Of a DNA stretch of 64,000 nt, positions 33,258-42,330 are shown one piece after another; the first letter of the stretch is position 1; each line of letters begins with the position of its first letter. Source of the stretch: Clostridiales bacterium (GTDB taxonomy: Bacteria > Bacillota > Clostridia > Christensenellales > Aristaeellaceae); assembly GCA_024695415.1 (NCBI GenBank), contig JAILIE010000065.1, positions 1-64,000 on the forward strand, given 5' to 3'. The position numbers were made by a program, and so were the translations under genes. A model generated the notes under the pieces. That model had not been told where the DNA came from. It saw only the letters and a program-made list of their open reading frames with translations, and did not search any database.

Positions 33258-35381
33258 ATGGCAGCTGCAAAACAGAAACTGATTATCGTGGAGTCCCCGG
33301 CGAAGGCGAAGACCATCGGCCGGTATCTCGGCAAGGGATACAAGGTGGAGGCGTCCCAGGGGCATGTGTGCGACCTGCCCAAGAGCCAGCTCGGCGTGGA
33401 CCCGGATAACGATTTCGCGCTGAAATACATCACGATCCGCGGCCGGGGGGACATCCTGAGCCGGATCCGCAAGGAAGCCCGGAACGCGTCCCAGGTCTAC
33501 TTCGCGACAGACCCTGACCGCGAAGGGGAAGCGATCAGCTGGCACCTGTACCATGTGCTGGGCGTGGACGAAAGCAAGCCCTGCCGGATCGAGTTCAACG
33601 AGGTCACGAAGAAGGCCGTCCAGAACGCGATCAAGAATCCCCGCTGCCTGGACATGGGCCGGATCGACGCGCAGCAGGCGCGCCGCGCGCTGGACCGCCT
33701 GGTCGGCTATAAGATCAGCCCGCTGCTGTGGGCCAAGGTCAAGAAGGGCCTGTCCGCCGGCCGCGTACAGAGCGTGGCGACCCGGATGGTCGTGGACCGG
33801 GAAAACGAGATCAATTCCTTCATTCCTGAGGAGTACTGGGACATTTCCGCGCAGTGCAGCGTGAACGCCGGGAAGAAGGCGCAGGAATTCTCCGCGCGCC
33901 TGGCGACCGTCGACGGGGAGAAGGCGCAGGTCGGGAACGAGCAGCAGGCGAACGACATCGTGAAGAAGATCGAGGGCGACACGTTCACCGTTTCCGACGT
34001 CCGCCGGAAGGAGCGCCGCCGCATGCCGGCACCGCCCTTCACGACCTCCAGCCTGCAGCAGGAAGCCGGGCGCAAGCTCAGCTTCACCACCTCCCGGACG
34101 ATGCAGATCGTTCAGCAGCTATATGAAGGCGTGGACCTGGAAGGCGAGGGAAGCCAGGGCCTGGTGACCTATATCCGTACTGACAGCGTCCGCATCAGCG
34201 ACGACGCGATGAACGCGGTGCGCGAATTCATTCCGGGCAAGTTCGGCGCGGAGTACCTGCCGGCGGAGAAGAACGAGTTCAAGGGCCGCAAGAACGCCCA
34301 GGACGCCCACGAAGCCATCCGCCCGACGGACGTGAACCGTACGCCGGAATCCATCAAGTCCTCCCTGAGCCGGGAGCAGTACATGCTCTACCGCCTGATC
34401 TACAACCGCTTCGTCGCCAGCCAGATGGCGCCGGCGGTCTACGAAACCCTTTCCGCGGACATTACCGGAAAGCAGATCACCCTGCGCTTCTACGGCGAGC
34501 ACAAGAAGTTCGCCGGTTTCACCGCGCTGTATGAAGAGGGCACGGACGAGAGCGAGGATTCCGTCGAGATGACGCTGCCGGTGATGGAAACCGGACAGAA
34601 GGTCTCCATCCTGAAGATCTCCAGCGACCAGCATTTCACCCAGCCGCCGAGCCGCTACACCGAAGCGAGCCTGGTCCGGACGCTGGAGGAAAACGGCATC
34701 GGCCGCCCGTCCACCTACGCGCCGACGATCTCCACCATCATTTCCCGCGGGTACGTATCCCGGGAGAAGAAGCGCCTGTACCCCACGGAGCTGGGCGTTA
34801 TGGTTACCGACATGATGGAGAAGTATTTCAGCGAAATCGTGGACACGGAATTCACCGCGAATATGGAAACCAAGCTGGACCAGATCGAAGAGGGGAACGC
34901 GGACTGGAAGCAGATCCTCCGCGATTTCTGGCCGGACTTCGAGAAGACCCTGGAAGTGGCCGAAAAGGAAATCGAGAAGGTCGAGGTACGGGATGAGGTC
35001 AGCAATGTGGTCTGCGACCAGTGCGGCGCGATGATGGTCTACAAGATGGGCCGCTTCGGCAAGTTCCTGGCCTGCCCGAATTTCCCGGAATGCCGGAACA
35101 CCAAACCCCTGGTCAACTATATTGACGCGGCTTGCCCGAAGTGCGGAAAACGCCTGCTGGAGAAGATCAGCCGGAAGAGCCGGAAGTTCTTCGGCTGCGA
35201 AGGCTATCCGGAATGCGACTTCGTCAGCTGGGACAAGCCGGTGTCCGAACGCTGCCCGGTCTGCGGAAGCTATATGGTTGAGAAACACAACGGGCGGGGT
35301 GAGGTCATTCACCTGTGCGCCAACGAGAACTGCCGCCATAAGGTCCTCGCCGGGACGAACGAGGAGGAAGCCGATGAGTGA
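33258..35381 (+). CDS. topA: DNA topoisomerase I
   Basis: 707 residues, typical Firmicutes length. The TOPRIM domain starts [17 protein letters not shown] and includes [12 protein letters not shown]. The catalytic Tyr is Y305 in [11 protein letters not shown]. Three C-terminal zinc-ribbon repeats lie between about 590 and 700, with Cys pairs CDQCG, CPKCG and CPVCG. It relaxes negative supercoils. Its last 8 bases overlap trmFO. Confidence 0.97.
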   Translation: MAAAKQKLIIVESPAKAKTIGRYLGKGYKVEASQGHVCDLPKSQLGVDPDNDFALKYITIRGRGDILSRIRKEARNASQVYFATDPDREGEAISWHLYHVLGVDESKPCRIEFNEVTKKAVQNAIKNPRCLDMGRIDAQQARRALDRLVGYKISPLLWAKVKKGLSAGRVQSVATRMVVDRENEINSFIPEEYWDISAQCSVNAGKKAQEFSARLATVDGEKAQVGNEQQANDIVKKIEGDTFTVSDVRRKERRRMPAPPFTTSSLQQEAGRKLSFTTSRTMQIVQQLYEGVDLEGEGSQGLVTYIRTDSVRISDDAMNAVREFIPGKFGAEYLPAEKNEFKGRKNAQDAHEAIRPTDVNRTPESIKSSLSREQYMLYRLIYNRFVASQMAPAVYETLSADITGKQITLRFYGEHKKFAGFTALYEEGTDESEDSVEMTLPVMETGQKVSILKISSDQHFTQPPSRYTEASLVRTLEENGIGRPSTYAPTISTIISRGYVSREKKRLYPTELGVMVTDMMEKYFSEIVDTEFTANMETKLDQIEEGNADWKQILRDFWPDFEKTLEVAEKEIEKVEVRDEVSNVVCDQCGAMMVYKMGRFGKFLACPNFPECRNTKPLVNYIDAACPKCGKRLLEKISRKSRKFFGCEGYPECDFVSWDKPVSERCPVCGSYMVEKHNGRGEVIHLCANENCRHKVLAGTNEEEADE

Positions 35382-36702
35382 CCTCCGGGCCACGGTCGTC
35401 GGCGCCGGCCTGGCGGGCTGTGAAGCCGCCTGGCAGCTGGCCCAAAGCGGCATTCCGGTCCGTCTGATCGAGATGAAACCGGAGCGGAAATCCCCCGCGC
35501 ACCATACGGACCTTTTCGCGGAGCTGGTGTGTTCCAACAGCTTCCGCGGGGCAAGGCTGTCCAGCGCGGTCGGACTTCTGAAGGAAGAGATGCGCCGGAT
35601 GGGTTCGCTGATCATGCGGTGCGCGGACGCGCACAGCGTACCCGCGGGCGACGCGCTGGCCGTGGACCGGGAGGGCTTTTCCCGCGGCGTGACGGAAGCG
35701 CTGAAGAACCATCCGCTCGTAGAGACGGAAAGCCGCGAGGTGACGGAGATCCCGGACGGGCCGGTGATCATCGCGACCGGGCCGCTGACGAGCGACGCGC
35801 TGGCGGAATCCATCGCGGCGCTGCCGGGGCTCGGGACGCTGAACTTCTACGACGCCGCCGCGCCGATCGTGACCCTGGAGTCCCTGGACGAAAGCCGGAT
35901 GTTCCGGATGAGCCGATGGGGGCGGGGAGACGATTACCTGAACTGCCCGATGACCGAGGAGGAATACAACCGCTTTATCGACGCGCTGCTGTCCGCCGAA
36001 ACCGCGGAGATCCACGGCTTTGAGGAGACGCGCGTTTTCGAGGGCTGCATGCCGATCGAGAGCATGGCGCGGCGGGGGCGCATGGTCCCCGCCTTCGGCC
36101 CGATGAAGCCCGTCGGCCTGAAAGACCCGCGGACCGGAAGGGAACCCTTCGCCGCGGTGCAGCTGCGGCAGGACGACGCGGGCAACACGATGTACAATAT
36201 CGTCGGGTTCCAGACCCGGCTGAAGTTCGGGGAGCAGAAACGGGTGTTCGGCATGATCCCGGGGCTGGAAAACGCGGTTTTCGCCCGGTACGGGGTGATG
36301 CACCGGAACACGTTCCTGAACAGCCCCGGCTTCCTGAACGAACGCTTTGAAATGATCAGCCGGCCGATGTGCTATTTCGCCGGGCAGATGACCGGCGTGG
36401 AAGGCTATGTCGAGAGCGCCGGCAGCGGCCTGGTCGCCGGGCGCGCCCTGGCGGCCCAGATGGCGGGAAAGCAGCCGGAATCCCTGCCGGGGTTCACGGC
36501 GCTGGGGGCGATGGGACGCTATGTATCCACGCCGAACCGGCATTTCCAGCCGATGAACTGTACATTCTCCCTGATCGATCCGCTGCCGGTTCAGCCCGGG
36601 AGGAAAAAGATCCGGGACAAGAAGGAGCGCTACGAGGCGATTTCCGCGCGGGCGCTCGCGTATATCGATTCCATCAACGATACAGGAGGAAAAACCGAAT
36701 GA
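35374..36702 (+). CDS. trmFO: tRNA (uracil-54-C5) methyltransferase TrmFO, folate/FAD-dependent
   Basis: 442 residues. N-terminal FAD-binding [18 protein letters not shown]. Catalytic Cys53 is in [10 protein letters not shown], at the same number as in the Bacillus enzyme. [12 protein letters not shown] and [17 protein letters not shown] are diagnostic. It forms m5U54 in tRNA using methylenetetrahydrofolate. Start at 35374 after GAGGAGGAAG; upstream in-frame sequence lies within topA. It is followed by hslV with an ATGA overlap; the xerC gene usually found between them in Bacillus is missing. Confidence 0.97.
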   Translation: MSDLRATVVGAGLAGCEAAWQLAQSGIPVRLIEMKPERKSPAHHTDLFAELVCSNSFRGARLSSAVGLLKEEMRRMGSLIMRCADAHSVPAGDALAVDREGFSRGVTEALKNHPLVETESREVTEIPDGPVIIATGPLTSDALAESIAALPGLGTLNFYDAAAPIVTLESLDESRMFRMSRWGRGDDYLNCPMTEEEYNRFIDALLSAETAEIHGFEETRVFEGCMPIESMARRGRMVPAFGPMKPVGLKDPRTGREPFAAVQLRQDDAGNTMYNIVGFQTRLKFGEQKRVFGMIPGLENAVFARYGVMHRNTFLNSPGFLNERFEMISRPMCYFAGQMTGVEGYVESAGSGLVAGRALAAQMAGKQPESLPGFTALGAMGRYVSTPNRHFQPMNCTFSLIDPLPVQPGRKKIRDKKERYEAISARALAYIDSINDTGGKTE

Positions 36703-37238
36703 GCAGTCCTTTCCGGGGAACCACGATCTGCGCGGTGCAGCGCAACGGTCAGATCGCCATCGCCGGCGACGGCCAGGTGACCATGGGAGAACACACGGTA
36801 TTCAAAACCGGGGCGCGGAAGGTCCGCCGCCTGTTTGACGGACGGGTCGCGGTCGGTTTCGCGGGATCCGTCGCGGACGCGTTCACGCTTTGCGAAAAGT
36901 TTGAGGAGAAGCTGCAGCAGTGCGGCGGAAACCTCGAACGCGCGGCCGTGGCGCTGGCCCAGAACTGGCGCGGGGACCAGGTGATGCGGCAGCTGGATTC
37001 CATGATGATCGTCGCGGACAGCGAGCAGCTGCTGATCATCAGCGGCACCGGCGAGGTGATCGAGCCGGACGAGGGCATCGCTGCCATCGGCTCCGGCGGA
37101 AACTACGCTCTGGCCGCCGCCCGCGCGCTGGTCCAGAACACGGACCTTTCCGCGGCGGAAATCGCGGAAAAGGCGCTGAAGATCGCCGCGAGCATCTGTG
37201 TCTATACCAACGACCATATTATTGTCGAAACCGTCTGA
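36699..37238 (+). CDS. hslV: ATP-dependent protease peptidase subunit HslV/ClpQ
   Basis: 179 residues. [25 protein letters not shown] marks the family. Seven residues (MSSPFRG) precede the TT pair, whereas the E. coli form starts MTT. Bacillus CodW has a similar extension, so the mature N-terminal nucleophile (Thr after processing, or Ser2) is uncertain. [15 protein letters not shown] and [11 protein letters not shown] are also conserved. It forms the chamber degrading proteins unfolded by HslU. Start by ATGA overlap with trmFO. Confidence 0.96.
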   Translation: MSSPFRGTTICAVQRNGQIAIAGDGQVTMGEHTVFKTGARKVRRLFDGRVAVGFAGSVADAFTLCEKFEEKLQQCGGNLERAAVALAQNWRGDQVMRQLDSMMIVADSEQLLIISGTGEVIEPDEGIAAIGSGGNYALAAARALVQNTDLSAAEIAEKALKIAASICVYTNDHIIVETV

Positions 37239-37251
37239 AGGAGGGACGCCG

Positions 37252-38625
37252 ATGAGTCAGCAGCTTACACCGCGGCAGATCGTTCATGAGCTGGACCGCT
37301 TTATCGTCGGGCAGGACGACGCCAAGAAGGCCGTCGCTATCGCCCTCCGGAACCGGTACCGCAGGAGCCGTGTGGACGAAGCGCTCCGCGAGGAGATCAT
37401 TCCCAAGAATATCCTGATGATCGGACCTACGGGCGTCGGCAAGACCGAGATCGCCCGGCGGCTGGCCAAGCTGGTAAACGCTCCGTTCATCAAGGTCGAG
37501 GCGACCAAGTTCACCGAGGTGGGCTATGTGGGCCGGGATGTGGAAAGCATCATCCGCGACCTGACGGAGAACGCCGTGCGCCTGGTCCGGAAGGAGCACG
37601 AGGAACGGGTGATGCCCCGGGCCCGCGTGCTGGCGGAAGAGCGCCTGTCCGAGATCCTGACGAACGGAAACAAAAAGAACACCGCCTCCAACCCGCTGGA
37701 CTTCCTGCTGGGCCGCCAGAAGGAGCAGCAGGCGCCCACATCCGAGGAAACCACCGCCCTGGCGAAGAAGAAGGAAGACATCCGCCAGCAGCTGATGCGC
37801 GGCGAGATCGAGGACATGGAGCTGGAGATCGAAGTGGAGGAAGAGGCGCCGACGCTCGAGGTCGGCGGCAGCAGTATCAGCCTCGGCGACATGATGGGCA
37901 ATATGATGCCCAAGCGGACGCGCATGCGCCACGTCAAGGTGAAGGAAGCCCGGAAGATCCTGATCGACGAGGAAGCGGCCAAGCTGATCGACAACGACGC
38001 GGTGCAGGAGGAAGCCGTCAACCGTACGGAACAGAACGGCATCGTCTTCATCGACGAAATCGACAAGATCGCCGGCAACAAAGGCAGCCAGGGCCCGGAC
38101 GTCAGCCGGGAGGGCGTGCAGCGGGATATCCTGCCCATCGTCGAGGGCTGCACGGTCAACACCAAATACGGCGCGGTCAAGACGGATTTCATGCTGTTCA
38201 TCGCCGCCGGCGCGTTCCACGTCAGCAAGGTGACGGACCTGATTCCGGAATTGCAGGGACGCTTCCCGGTGCATGTCCAGCTCAAGAGCCTGACGCGGGA
38301 GGATTTCCGGCAGATCCTGACGGTGCCGGAGAACGCGCTGACGAAGCAGTACCGCGCGCTGCTCGAGGTGGACAGGGTGCTGCTCCGCTTTGAGGACAGC
38401 GCGATCGACGCCATCGCCGAGGCGGCCTGCAACGCGAACGACAACGCCGAGGACATCGGCGCCCGGCGCCTGCACGCGGTGTTCGAGCAGCTGCTGGAGG
38501 ACGTGTCCTTCAACGCGGGGGACGAGAACATGCCGCCCTTCGAGCTGGTGATCGACGCGGATTACGTGAACCAGCACCTGAAGGGCGAGAACAAGCCCGC
38601 GGATATCAAAAAATACATACTGTAA
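37252..38625 (+). CDS. hslU: ATP-dependent protease ATPase subunit HslU/ClpY
   Basis: 457 residues. AAA+ Walker A is GPTGVGKTEIARRLA, the pore motif GYVGRDVES, the I-domain lies about 110-230 (charged, QQLMRGEIEDMELEIEVEEE), Walker B is IVFIDEIDKIA, and the C-terminal sensor region includes NANDNAEDIGARRLH and ends IKKYIL. It unfolds substrates for HslV. It lies 13 bp after hslV with AAGGAGG. In Bacillus codY follows; here a terminator and proC follow instead. Confidence 0.98.
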   Translation: MSQQLTPRQIVHELDRFIVGQDDAKKAVAIALRNRYRRSRVDEALREEIIPKNILMIGPTGVGKTEIARRLAKLVNAPFIKVEATKFTEVGYVGRDVESIIRDLTENAVRLVRKEHEERVMPRARVLAEERLSEILTNGNKKNTASNPLDFLLGRQKEQQAPTSEETTALAKKKEDIRQQLMRGEIEDMELEIEVEEEAPTLEVGGSSISLGDMMGNMMPKRTRMRHVKVKEARKILIDEEAAKLIDNDAVQEEAVNRTEQNGIVFIDEIDKIAGNKGSQGPDVSREGVQRDILPIVEGCTVNTKYGAVKTDFMLFIAAGAFHVSKVTDLIPELQGRFPVHVQLKSLTREDFRQILTVPENALTKQYRALLEVDRVLLRFEDSAIDAIAEAACNANDNAEDIGARRLHAVFEQLLEDVSFNAGDENMPPFELVIDADYVNQHLKGENKPADIKKYIL

Positions 38626-38646
38626 GCAGACTTCCACAGGCAAGCG

Positions 38647-38678
38647 ACGCTGTCCGGACCTTTCCAGACAGCGTTTTT
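38647..38678 (+). terminator. Rho-independent terminator of the ylqF-hslU run
   Basis: Stem ACGCTGTC (38647-38654) / GACAGCGT (38667-38674), 12-base loop, followed by TTTT; 22 bases after the hslU stop. Confidence 0.9.
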
Positions 38679-38689
38679 CATGCTATAAT
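38661..38689 (+). promoter_or_regulatory. Promoter of proC
   Basis: Extended -10 TGCTATAAT (TATAAT at 38684-38689) with a weak TTTCCA at 38661-38666, 17 bp upstream and inside the terminator. The ATG is 29 bp downstream. Confidence 0.75.
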
Positions 38690-38717
38690 TGGCAAAACAG
38701 CGAGGGGGAGACGACAG

Positions 38718-39527
38718 ATGATTCAGACCATCGGAATGATCGGAACCGGAAATATGGGCTCCGCGATTCTCCGCGGCGTGGTGGATGCCGGCTATATCCG
38801 CGCCTCCATGATTACCGCCTATGACGCGAGCGCCAAGCGGATGCGTGAACTGGAAGAGGATATCCCCGGGATCCATACGGCCCAGGACTGCCGGGAAGTG
38901 GCGGAGAATGCCGACCTGATTATCATCGCCGTCAAGCCGATTTACGTCCAGGACGTGATCAACGAGATCAAAATGGACCTGAACGGCAAGGCCGTCGTTT
39001 CCATCGCCGCCGGATGGACGGTGGACATGCTGTCCCGCGCGCTGAGCGGGACCGGCGCCACCTACCTGCGCGTGATGCCGAATACGCCGGCGCTGGTCGG
39101 GGAGGGAATGACCGCCCTGTGCGACGATTCCACCTTCTCCAAGGAAGATTTTGAGTACGCCAAGGGCATCTTCGATTCCGTCGGCAAGACCCGGATCCTT
39201 CCGGAACGCCTGTTCGACGGCGTGGTGGCGATCAGCGGGAGCAGCCCGGCTTATGTCTATATGATGATCGAGGCGATGGCGGACGCGGGCGTCCGGGAGG
39301 GGCTGCCGCGGGTGCACGCCTATGAGATGGCCGCCCAGAGCGTGCTGGGCAGCGCGCTGATGGTCCTGTCCTCCGGCACGCATCCCGCCGCCCTGAAGGA
39401 CGCGGTCTGCTCGCCCGGCGGAACGACGATCGAGGCGGTGGAGGAACTGGAGCGGAAGGGCTTCCGCGCCGCGATCATGGACGCGATGAAGGCCTGCGCG
39501 GACAAGAGCCGCGAGATGTCCAAATAA
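38718..39527 (+). CDS. proC: Pyrroline-5-carboxylate reductase
   Basis: 269 residues. NAD(P)-binding IGMIGTGNMGSAILRGV at the N-terminus, AVKPIYVQDVINEI, RVMPNTPALVGEGMTAL, and the C-terminal substrate/dimer signature VCSPGGTTIEAVEELE. It catalyses the last step of proline synthesis in the cytoplasm. The leader GAGGGGGAG gives a strong ribosome-binding site. rnhA follows by 25 bp. Confidence 0.96.
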   Translation: MIQTIGMIGTGNMGSAILRGVVDAGYIRASMITAYDASAKRMRELEEDIPGIHTAQDCREVAENADLIIIAVKPIYVQDVINEIKMDLNGKAVVSIAAGWTVDMLSRALSGTGATYLRVMPNTPALVGEGMTALCDDSTFSKEDFEYAKGIFDSVGKTRILPERLFDGVVAISGSSPAYVYMMIEAMADAGVREGLPRVHAYEMAAQSVLGSALMVLSSGTHPAALKDAVCSPGGTTIEAVEELERKGFRAAIMDAMKACADKSREMSK

Positions 39528-39552
39528 CGCCGGGACTGAAGGAGCCTGAAAC

Positions 39553-40041
39553 ATGGAGAACGCGCGCAAAAAAGTGAATATCTACACGGACGGCGCCTGC
39601 AGCGGCAATCCCGGCCCCGGCGGATGGGCGGCGATCCTGGAGTTCGGACCGCACCGCAAGGAAATCAGCGGATACATGGCCGGGACCACCAACAACCGCA
39701 TGGAGCTGTTCGCCGCGATCAGCGGGCTCGGCGCCCTGAAGGAACCCTGCGACGTGACGCTCTATTCCGACAGCAATTACCTGGTCCAGGCGTTCAACGA
39801 CCACTGGATCGACAACTGGAAGCAGAAGGGCTGGAAAACCAGCAACGGGACGCCGGTGGAGAACCAGGACCTGTGGTTCATCCTGACGGCCCAGACGAAG
39901 AAGCACAACGTGACCTTCGTCAAGGTCAAGGGTCACGCGGACCATCCGGAGAACAACCGCTGCGACGAACTGGCCCGTGCCGCCATCGACGAATACCGCA
40001 AAGCCTATCCGGACCCGGAGCAGGGAAGTAAGGAAGACTGA
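39553..40041 (+). CDS. rnhA: Ribonuclease HI
   Basis: 162 residues. D13 in [20 protein letters not shown], the Glu in [10 protein letters not shown], the Asp in [11 protein letters not shown], and [21 protein letters not shown] with the loop His and fourth acid. Typical bacterial single-domain form, without the N-terminal hybrid-binding domain. It digests RNA in RNA-DNA hybrids. It ends 7 bases before the long inverted repeat. Confidence 0.97.
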   Translation: MENARKKVNIYTDGACSGNPGPGGWAAILEFGPHRKEISGYMAGTTNNRMELFAAISGLGALKEPCDVTLYSDSNYLVQAFNDHWIDNWKQKGWKTSNGTPVENQDLWFILTAQTKKHNVTFVKVKGHADHPENNRCDELARAAIDEYRKAYPDPEQGSKED

Positions 40042-40048
40042 CCGATCA

Positions 40049-40103
40049 GGCAAGGGGACGGTTCTGTTGTCAGGTTATCTGACAGCAGAACCGTCCCCTT
40101 GCC
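40049..40103. repeat. 25-bp inverted repeat filling the gap between convergent genes
   Basis: The left arm 40049-40073 (beginning GGCAAGGGGACGGTTCTG) pairs with 40079-40103 over 25 positions with one G-U pair and a 5-base GTTAT loop. It occupies nearly all of the 66-base gap between the stops of rnhA and the TrkA_C gene. There is no T run on either side, so it is not a standard terminator, though the stem should impede transcription from both sides. I recall similar AAGGGGACGGTTCTG palindromes recurring in clostridial genomes; that is memory, not a search. Confidence 0.8.
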
Positions 40104-40107
40104 GGTT

Positions 40108-40824
40108 TCAGTCCGCGAAGTGCTCGCGGGCGTGGAAGGATTTGCAGATGGTTTTGTAGTCCCCGAAGACGGTCAGCTTGTCGCCGGTCAGGAAGACGGT
40201 ATCCGCCTGGGCGGCGAAAGCTTCCTCGCCGCGGCGCTCCACCAGCATGACCATGATGCCGGTTTCCGCGCGGAGCTTCGTCTCCGCCAGGGTGTAGCCG
40301 TTGTATTCGTCCGGAATGTGCCGGAGCGTGACCTGGGCGATGGTGCCGTTGCCGATGTTGTCGATGACCATGACCGCGTTGAAGGTTTCCTTGCGCTCAA
40401 AGGCCCGGTCCGCCAGGCGGTGGAGCTGGTTTTCGGCCCAGGCGTGCACCTTCGGCACCCGCATGAAAACGAAGATCAGGGCCGCCGCGCCCAGCGGAAT
40501 CAGGAAGCCGAGAAAATGGTAACCGGCCTGCGATACTTCCTTCATCGAAAGAAACACGTTGATAAACGCAGAGACGATCGTGACGTTGAACACATAACCG
40601 AAGAGCATGGTGATTTTCGCAAGCCTTCGGCGCTGGCGGGAGGACATGATCATTTCGCTTTCCCGGGTGGTAAAGCCGGCCCCGGTCAGCAGCGAAATGA
40701 CCTGGAAGCGCGCCTTTTCCGCCGGAAGGCCGGTCAGGCGGAAGAAAAAGGTAAACAGCTCCGTAATTACCCAGTACAGGATAATCATCATGGAAAAGAG
40801 CAGCAGCGCCAGGTATACGTTCAT
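40108..40824 (-). CDS. Membrane protein with C-terminal TrkA_C (RCK_C) domain
   Basis: 238 residues. Membrane helices at about 3-28 and two between 70 and 120 (ITMLFGYVFNVTIVSAFINVF, FLGFLIPLGAAALIFVFM). The end, about 155-235, has the TrkA_C pattern: GTIAQVTLRHIPDEYNGYTLAET, TGIMVMLVERRGE, FLTGDKLTVFGDY. RCK_C domains bind ligands such as c-di-AMP or cations in potassium transport systems. No transporter gene is adjacent. Start after AGGAGAAT; own promoter at 40892-40920. Confidence 0.75.
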   Translation of the reverse strand: MNVYLALLLFSMMIILYWVITELFTFFFRLTGLPAEKARFQVISLLTGAGFTTRESEMIMSSRQRRRLAKITMLFGYVFNVTIVSAFINVFLSMKEVSQAGYHFLGFLIPLGAAALIFVFMRVPKVHAWAENQLHRLADRAFERKETFNAVMVIDNIGNGTIAQVTLRHIPDEYNGYTLAETKLRAETGIMVMLVERRGEEAFAAQADTVFLTGDKLTVFGDYKTICKSFHAREHFAD

Positions 40825-40891
40825 TGCGCAGATTCTCCTGTCGGCATTTCACAGCTTTGATCATTGATGCCATGCGAATGCCTTTTTCCAT

Positions 40892-40920
40892 ATTATACTA
40901 AGATTTTACAGCTGTTTCAA
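40892..40920 (-). promoter_or_regulatory. Promoter of the TrkA_C membrane protein gene
   Basis: Minus-strand TTGAAA (40915-40920), 17 bp, TATAAT (40892-40897), with a leader of about 60 nt. Confidence 0.87.
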
Positions 40921-41108
40921 CCGCGCTGTTCAGGACGATCACTATAACAGGTCATTCAATCATGAATCAGCAGGAATGATCTGACAGTGTTTGACCGGGG
41001 GAGGAAACCCCGACACACCCTGCTTTTTTCAATCAGGCAGATATCCGGTTTTTCATTCACTCATTCCGAATGATCCTGTTTCAATATGACCATCAGGAAA
41101 AAGAACAA
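40921..41108. other. AT-richer intergenic region with two hairpins and a T run
   Basis: Part of a 405-base gap (40825-41229). One hairpin is CAGGTCATTC (40948-40957) / GAATGATCTG (40974-40983), one G-U pair, 16-base loop, with outer CACT (40940-40943) / AGTG (40986-40989). A second is CGGGG (40996-41000) / CCCCG (41008-41012) with outer GTGT/ACAC, then TTTTTT at 41024-41029, resembling a terminator. The two outer pairings compete at 40986-40989. I find no clear promoter and recognise no RNA family. No supported protein gene lies here. Confidence 0.4.
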
Positions 41109-41137
41109 TTGACAGGACCGGGAAACCGGTATATGAT
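41109..41137 (+). promoter_or_regulatory. Promoter of the XerS-like recombinase gene
   Basis: Consensus TTGACA (41109-41114), 17 bp, TATGAT (41132-41137). The inverted repeat at 41153-41184 lies just past the predicted transcript start. Confidence 0.9.
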
Positions 41138-41152
41138 ATCCTTGTTGTTAGA

Positions 41153-41184
41153 ACTATTCGCTAAACCACAGTTTTACGAATAGT
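41153..41184. other. 32-bp inverted repeat upstream of the recombinase, candidate dif/recombination site
   Basis: Left half ACTATTCGCTAAAC (41153-41166) and right half read on the minus strand ACTATTCGTAAAAC (41171-41184) match at 12 of 14 positions, with CACA between. Read as 12-bp arms around an 8-bp core, this is the geometry of a tyrosine-recombinase site. It lies 45 bp before the start of a XerS-like gene; difSL of streptococci lies next to xerS. A transcriptional operator or leader hairpin is the alternative. Confidence 0.45.
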
Positions 41185-41229
41185 ACAGCCATAAAAACCC
41201 GGAAAACCGGAAGAAAGGCGGATAATCGC

Positions 41230-42330
41230 ATGGCGGATCCGAAAACGCTTTCCTATAAAGAAGAAATGGACGCGAAGAGAATTCTGCAGATCCGCGAGGT
41301 TCTTCACGATCTCCCGCAGGCCTGTTCCGATTTTATCCGCTCTATCGCGGTGACGACCGGTACGTTTACCCGGCTGGCCTACGCGATCGACCTGCGTACG
41401 TTTTTCAATTTCCTGCATACGGAGCGTGTCGCCTTCTCCGAGAAGCCGGTCCGCCTGCTGGAGGACGCCGACCTGGAGAAGCTGACCCGGAACGATATTA
41501 CCGCCTATACGGAATACCTGACGTACTACTTGAAAAATGAGGACGATAATTCGGTACCTAACAAAGCGTATATCAACCACGAGCTGTCCATCAAGCGAAA
41601 GCTGTGTTCCATCCGGTCATTCTATGACTACCTGTTCAAGAACCAGCGGATTTCCTCCAACGTGACGGAGCTCGTTCCCCTGCCGAAGATCCATGAGAAG
41701 CCGATTATCCGCCTCTCAAAGGAAGAAATGGAGCGGATCCTGAACGCCGCGCAGACCGGCGAGCAGATGACGAAAGCGCAGCAGCGCTACCAGAAACTGA
41801 CCGCGAAACGGGATTACGCGATGCTCGCTCTGTTCCTGGGCACCGGAATCCGCGTCAGCGAATGCGTCGGCCTCAATATCGGCGACCTGGACATGGAGAA
41901 CAACGCCTTCCTGGTCACCCGCAAGGGCGGCAACCAGGTGGTGCTGTACTTCCCGCCCGAGGTGGCGGACGCCCTGGGAGAATACCTGGAGGAACGCAAA
42001 GGCATCGAGGCCCTTCCGGGCCACGAGGAGGCCCTGTTCCTGAGCCTGCAGCGCCGCCGGATCACCCAGCGCGCGGTGCAGAACCTGGTCAAGAAATACG
42101 CCGCCATGGCGGCGCCGCTGAAGACGCGGATCAGCCCGCACAAGCTGCGCAGCACCTACGCCACGAACCTGTACCAGGAAACCGGAGATATTTACCTGGT
42201 GGCGGATGTGCTCGGCCATACCTCCGTGGACACGACCCGGAAACATTACGCCGATATGACAGACGCCCGGCGCCGGATGGCCGCCGAGCATGTCCATCTT
42301 CCCGGAGATCCGGATTTTAAGACTGAATGA
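41230..42330 (+). CDS. Tyrosine recombinase, XerS-like
   Basis: 366 residues, longer than XerC/XerD (about 300) and close to XerS (about 356). The N-terminal SAM-like core-binding domain spans about 20-165 (ADLEKLTRNDITAYTEYLTYYL; SIRSFYDYLFKNQRI). Catalytic residues are complete: R208 (GTGIRVSE), K232 (TRKGG), H304 and R307 (PHKLRSTYA), H330 (LGHTS), Y340 (HYAD). XerS resolves chromosome dimers alone at difSL. A palindrome lies 45 bp upstream. xerC is absent from its usual place in the topA-hslV run. A stand-alone integrase is possible, but no mobile-element genes are nearby. The last 14 bases overlap the convergent beta-CASP gene. Confidence 0.85.
   Translation: MADPKTLSYKEEMDAKRILQIREVLHDLPQACSDFIRSIAVTTGTFTRLAYAIDLRTFFNFLHTERVAFSEKPVRLLEDADLEKLTRNDITAYTEYLTYYLKNEDDNSVPNKAYINHELSIKRKLCSIRSFYDYLFKNQRISSNVTELVPLPKIHEKPIIRLSKEEMERILNAAQTGEQMTKAQQRYQKLTAKRDYAMLALFLGTGIRVSECVGLNIGDLDMENNAFLVTRKGGNQVVLYFPPEVADALGEYLEERKGIEALPGHEEALFLSLQRRRITQRAVQNLVKKYAAMAAPLKTRISPHKLRSTYATNLYQETGDIYLVADVLGHTSVDTTRKHYADMTDARRRMAAEHVHLPGDPDFKTE

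Noticed and set aside
38647-38678. Thought the hairpin might be an attenuator of proC
   Set aside because: It lies upstream of the -10 box of proC, so it cannot be in the proC transcript from that promoter; it is the hslU terminator.
40049-40103. Considered an attachment site for the nearby recombinase
   Set aside because: The arms are far longer than tyrosine-recombinase sites, and the sequence is unlike the 41153-41184 palindrome.
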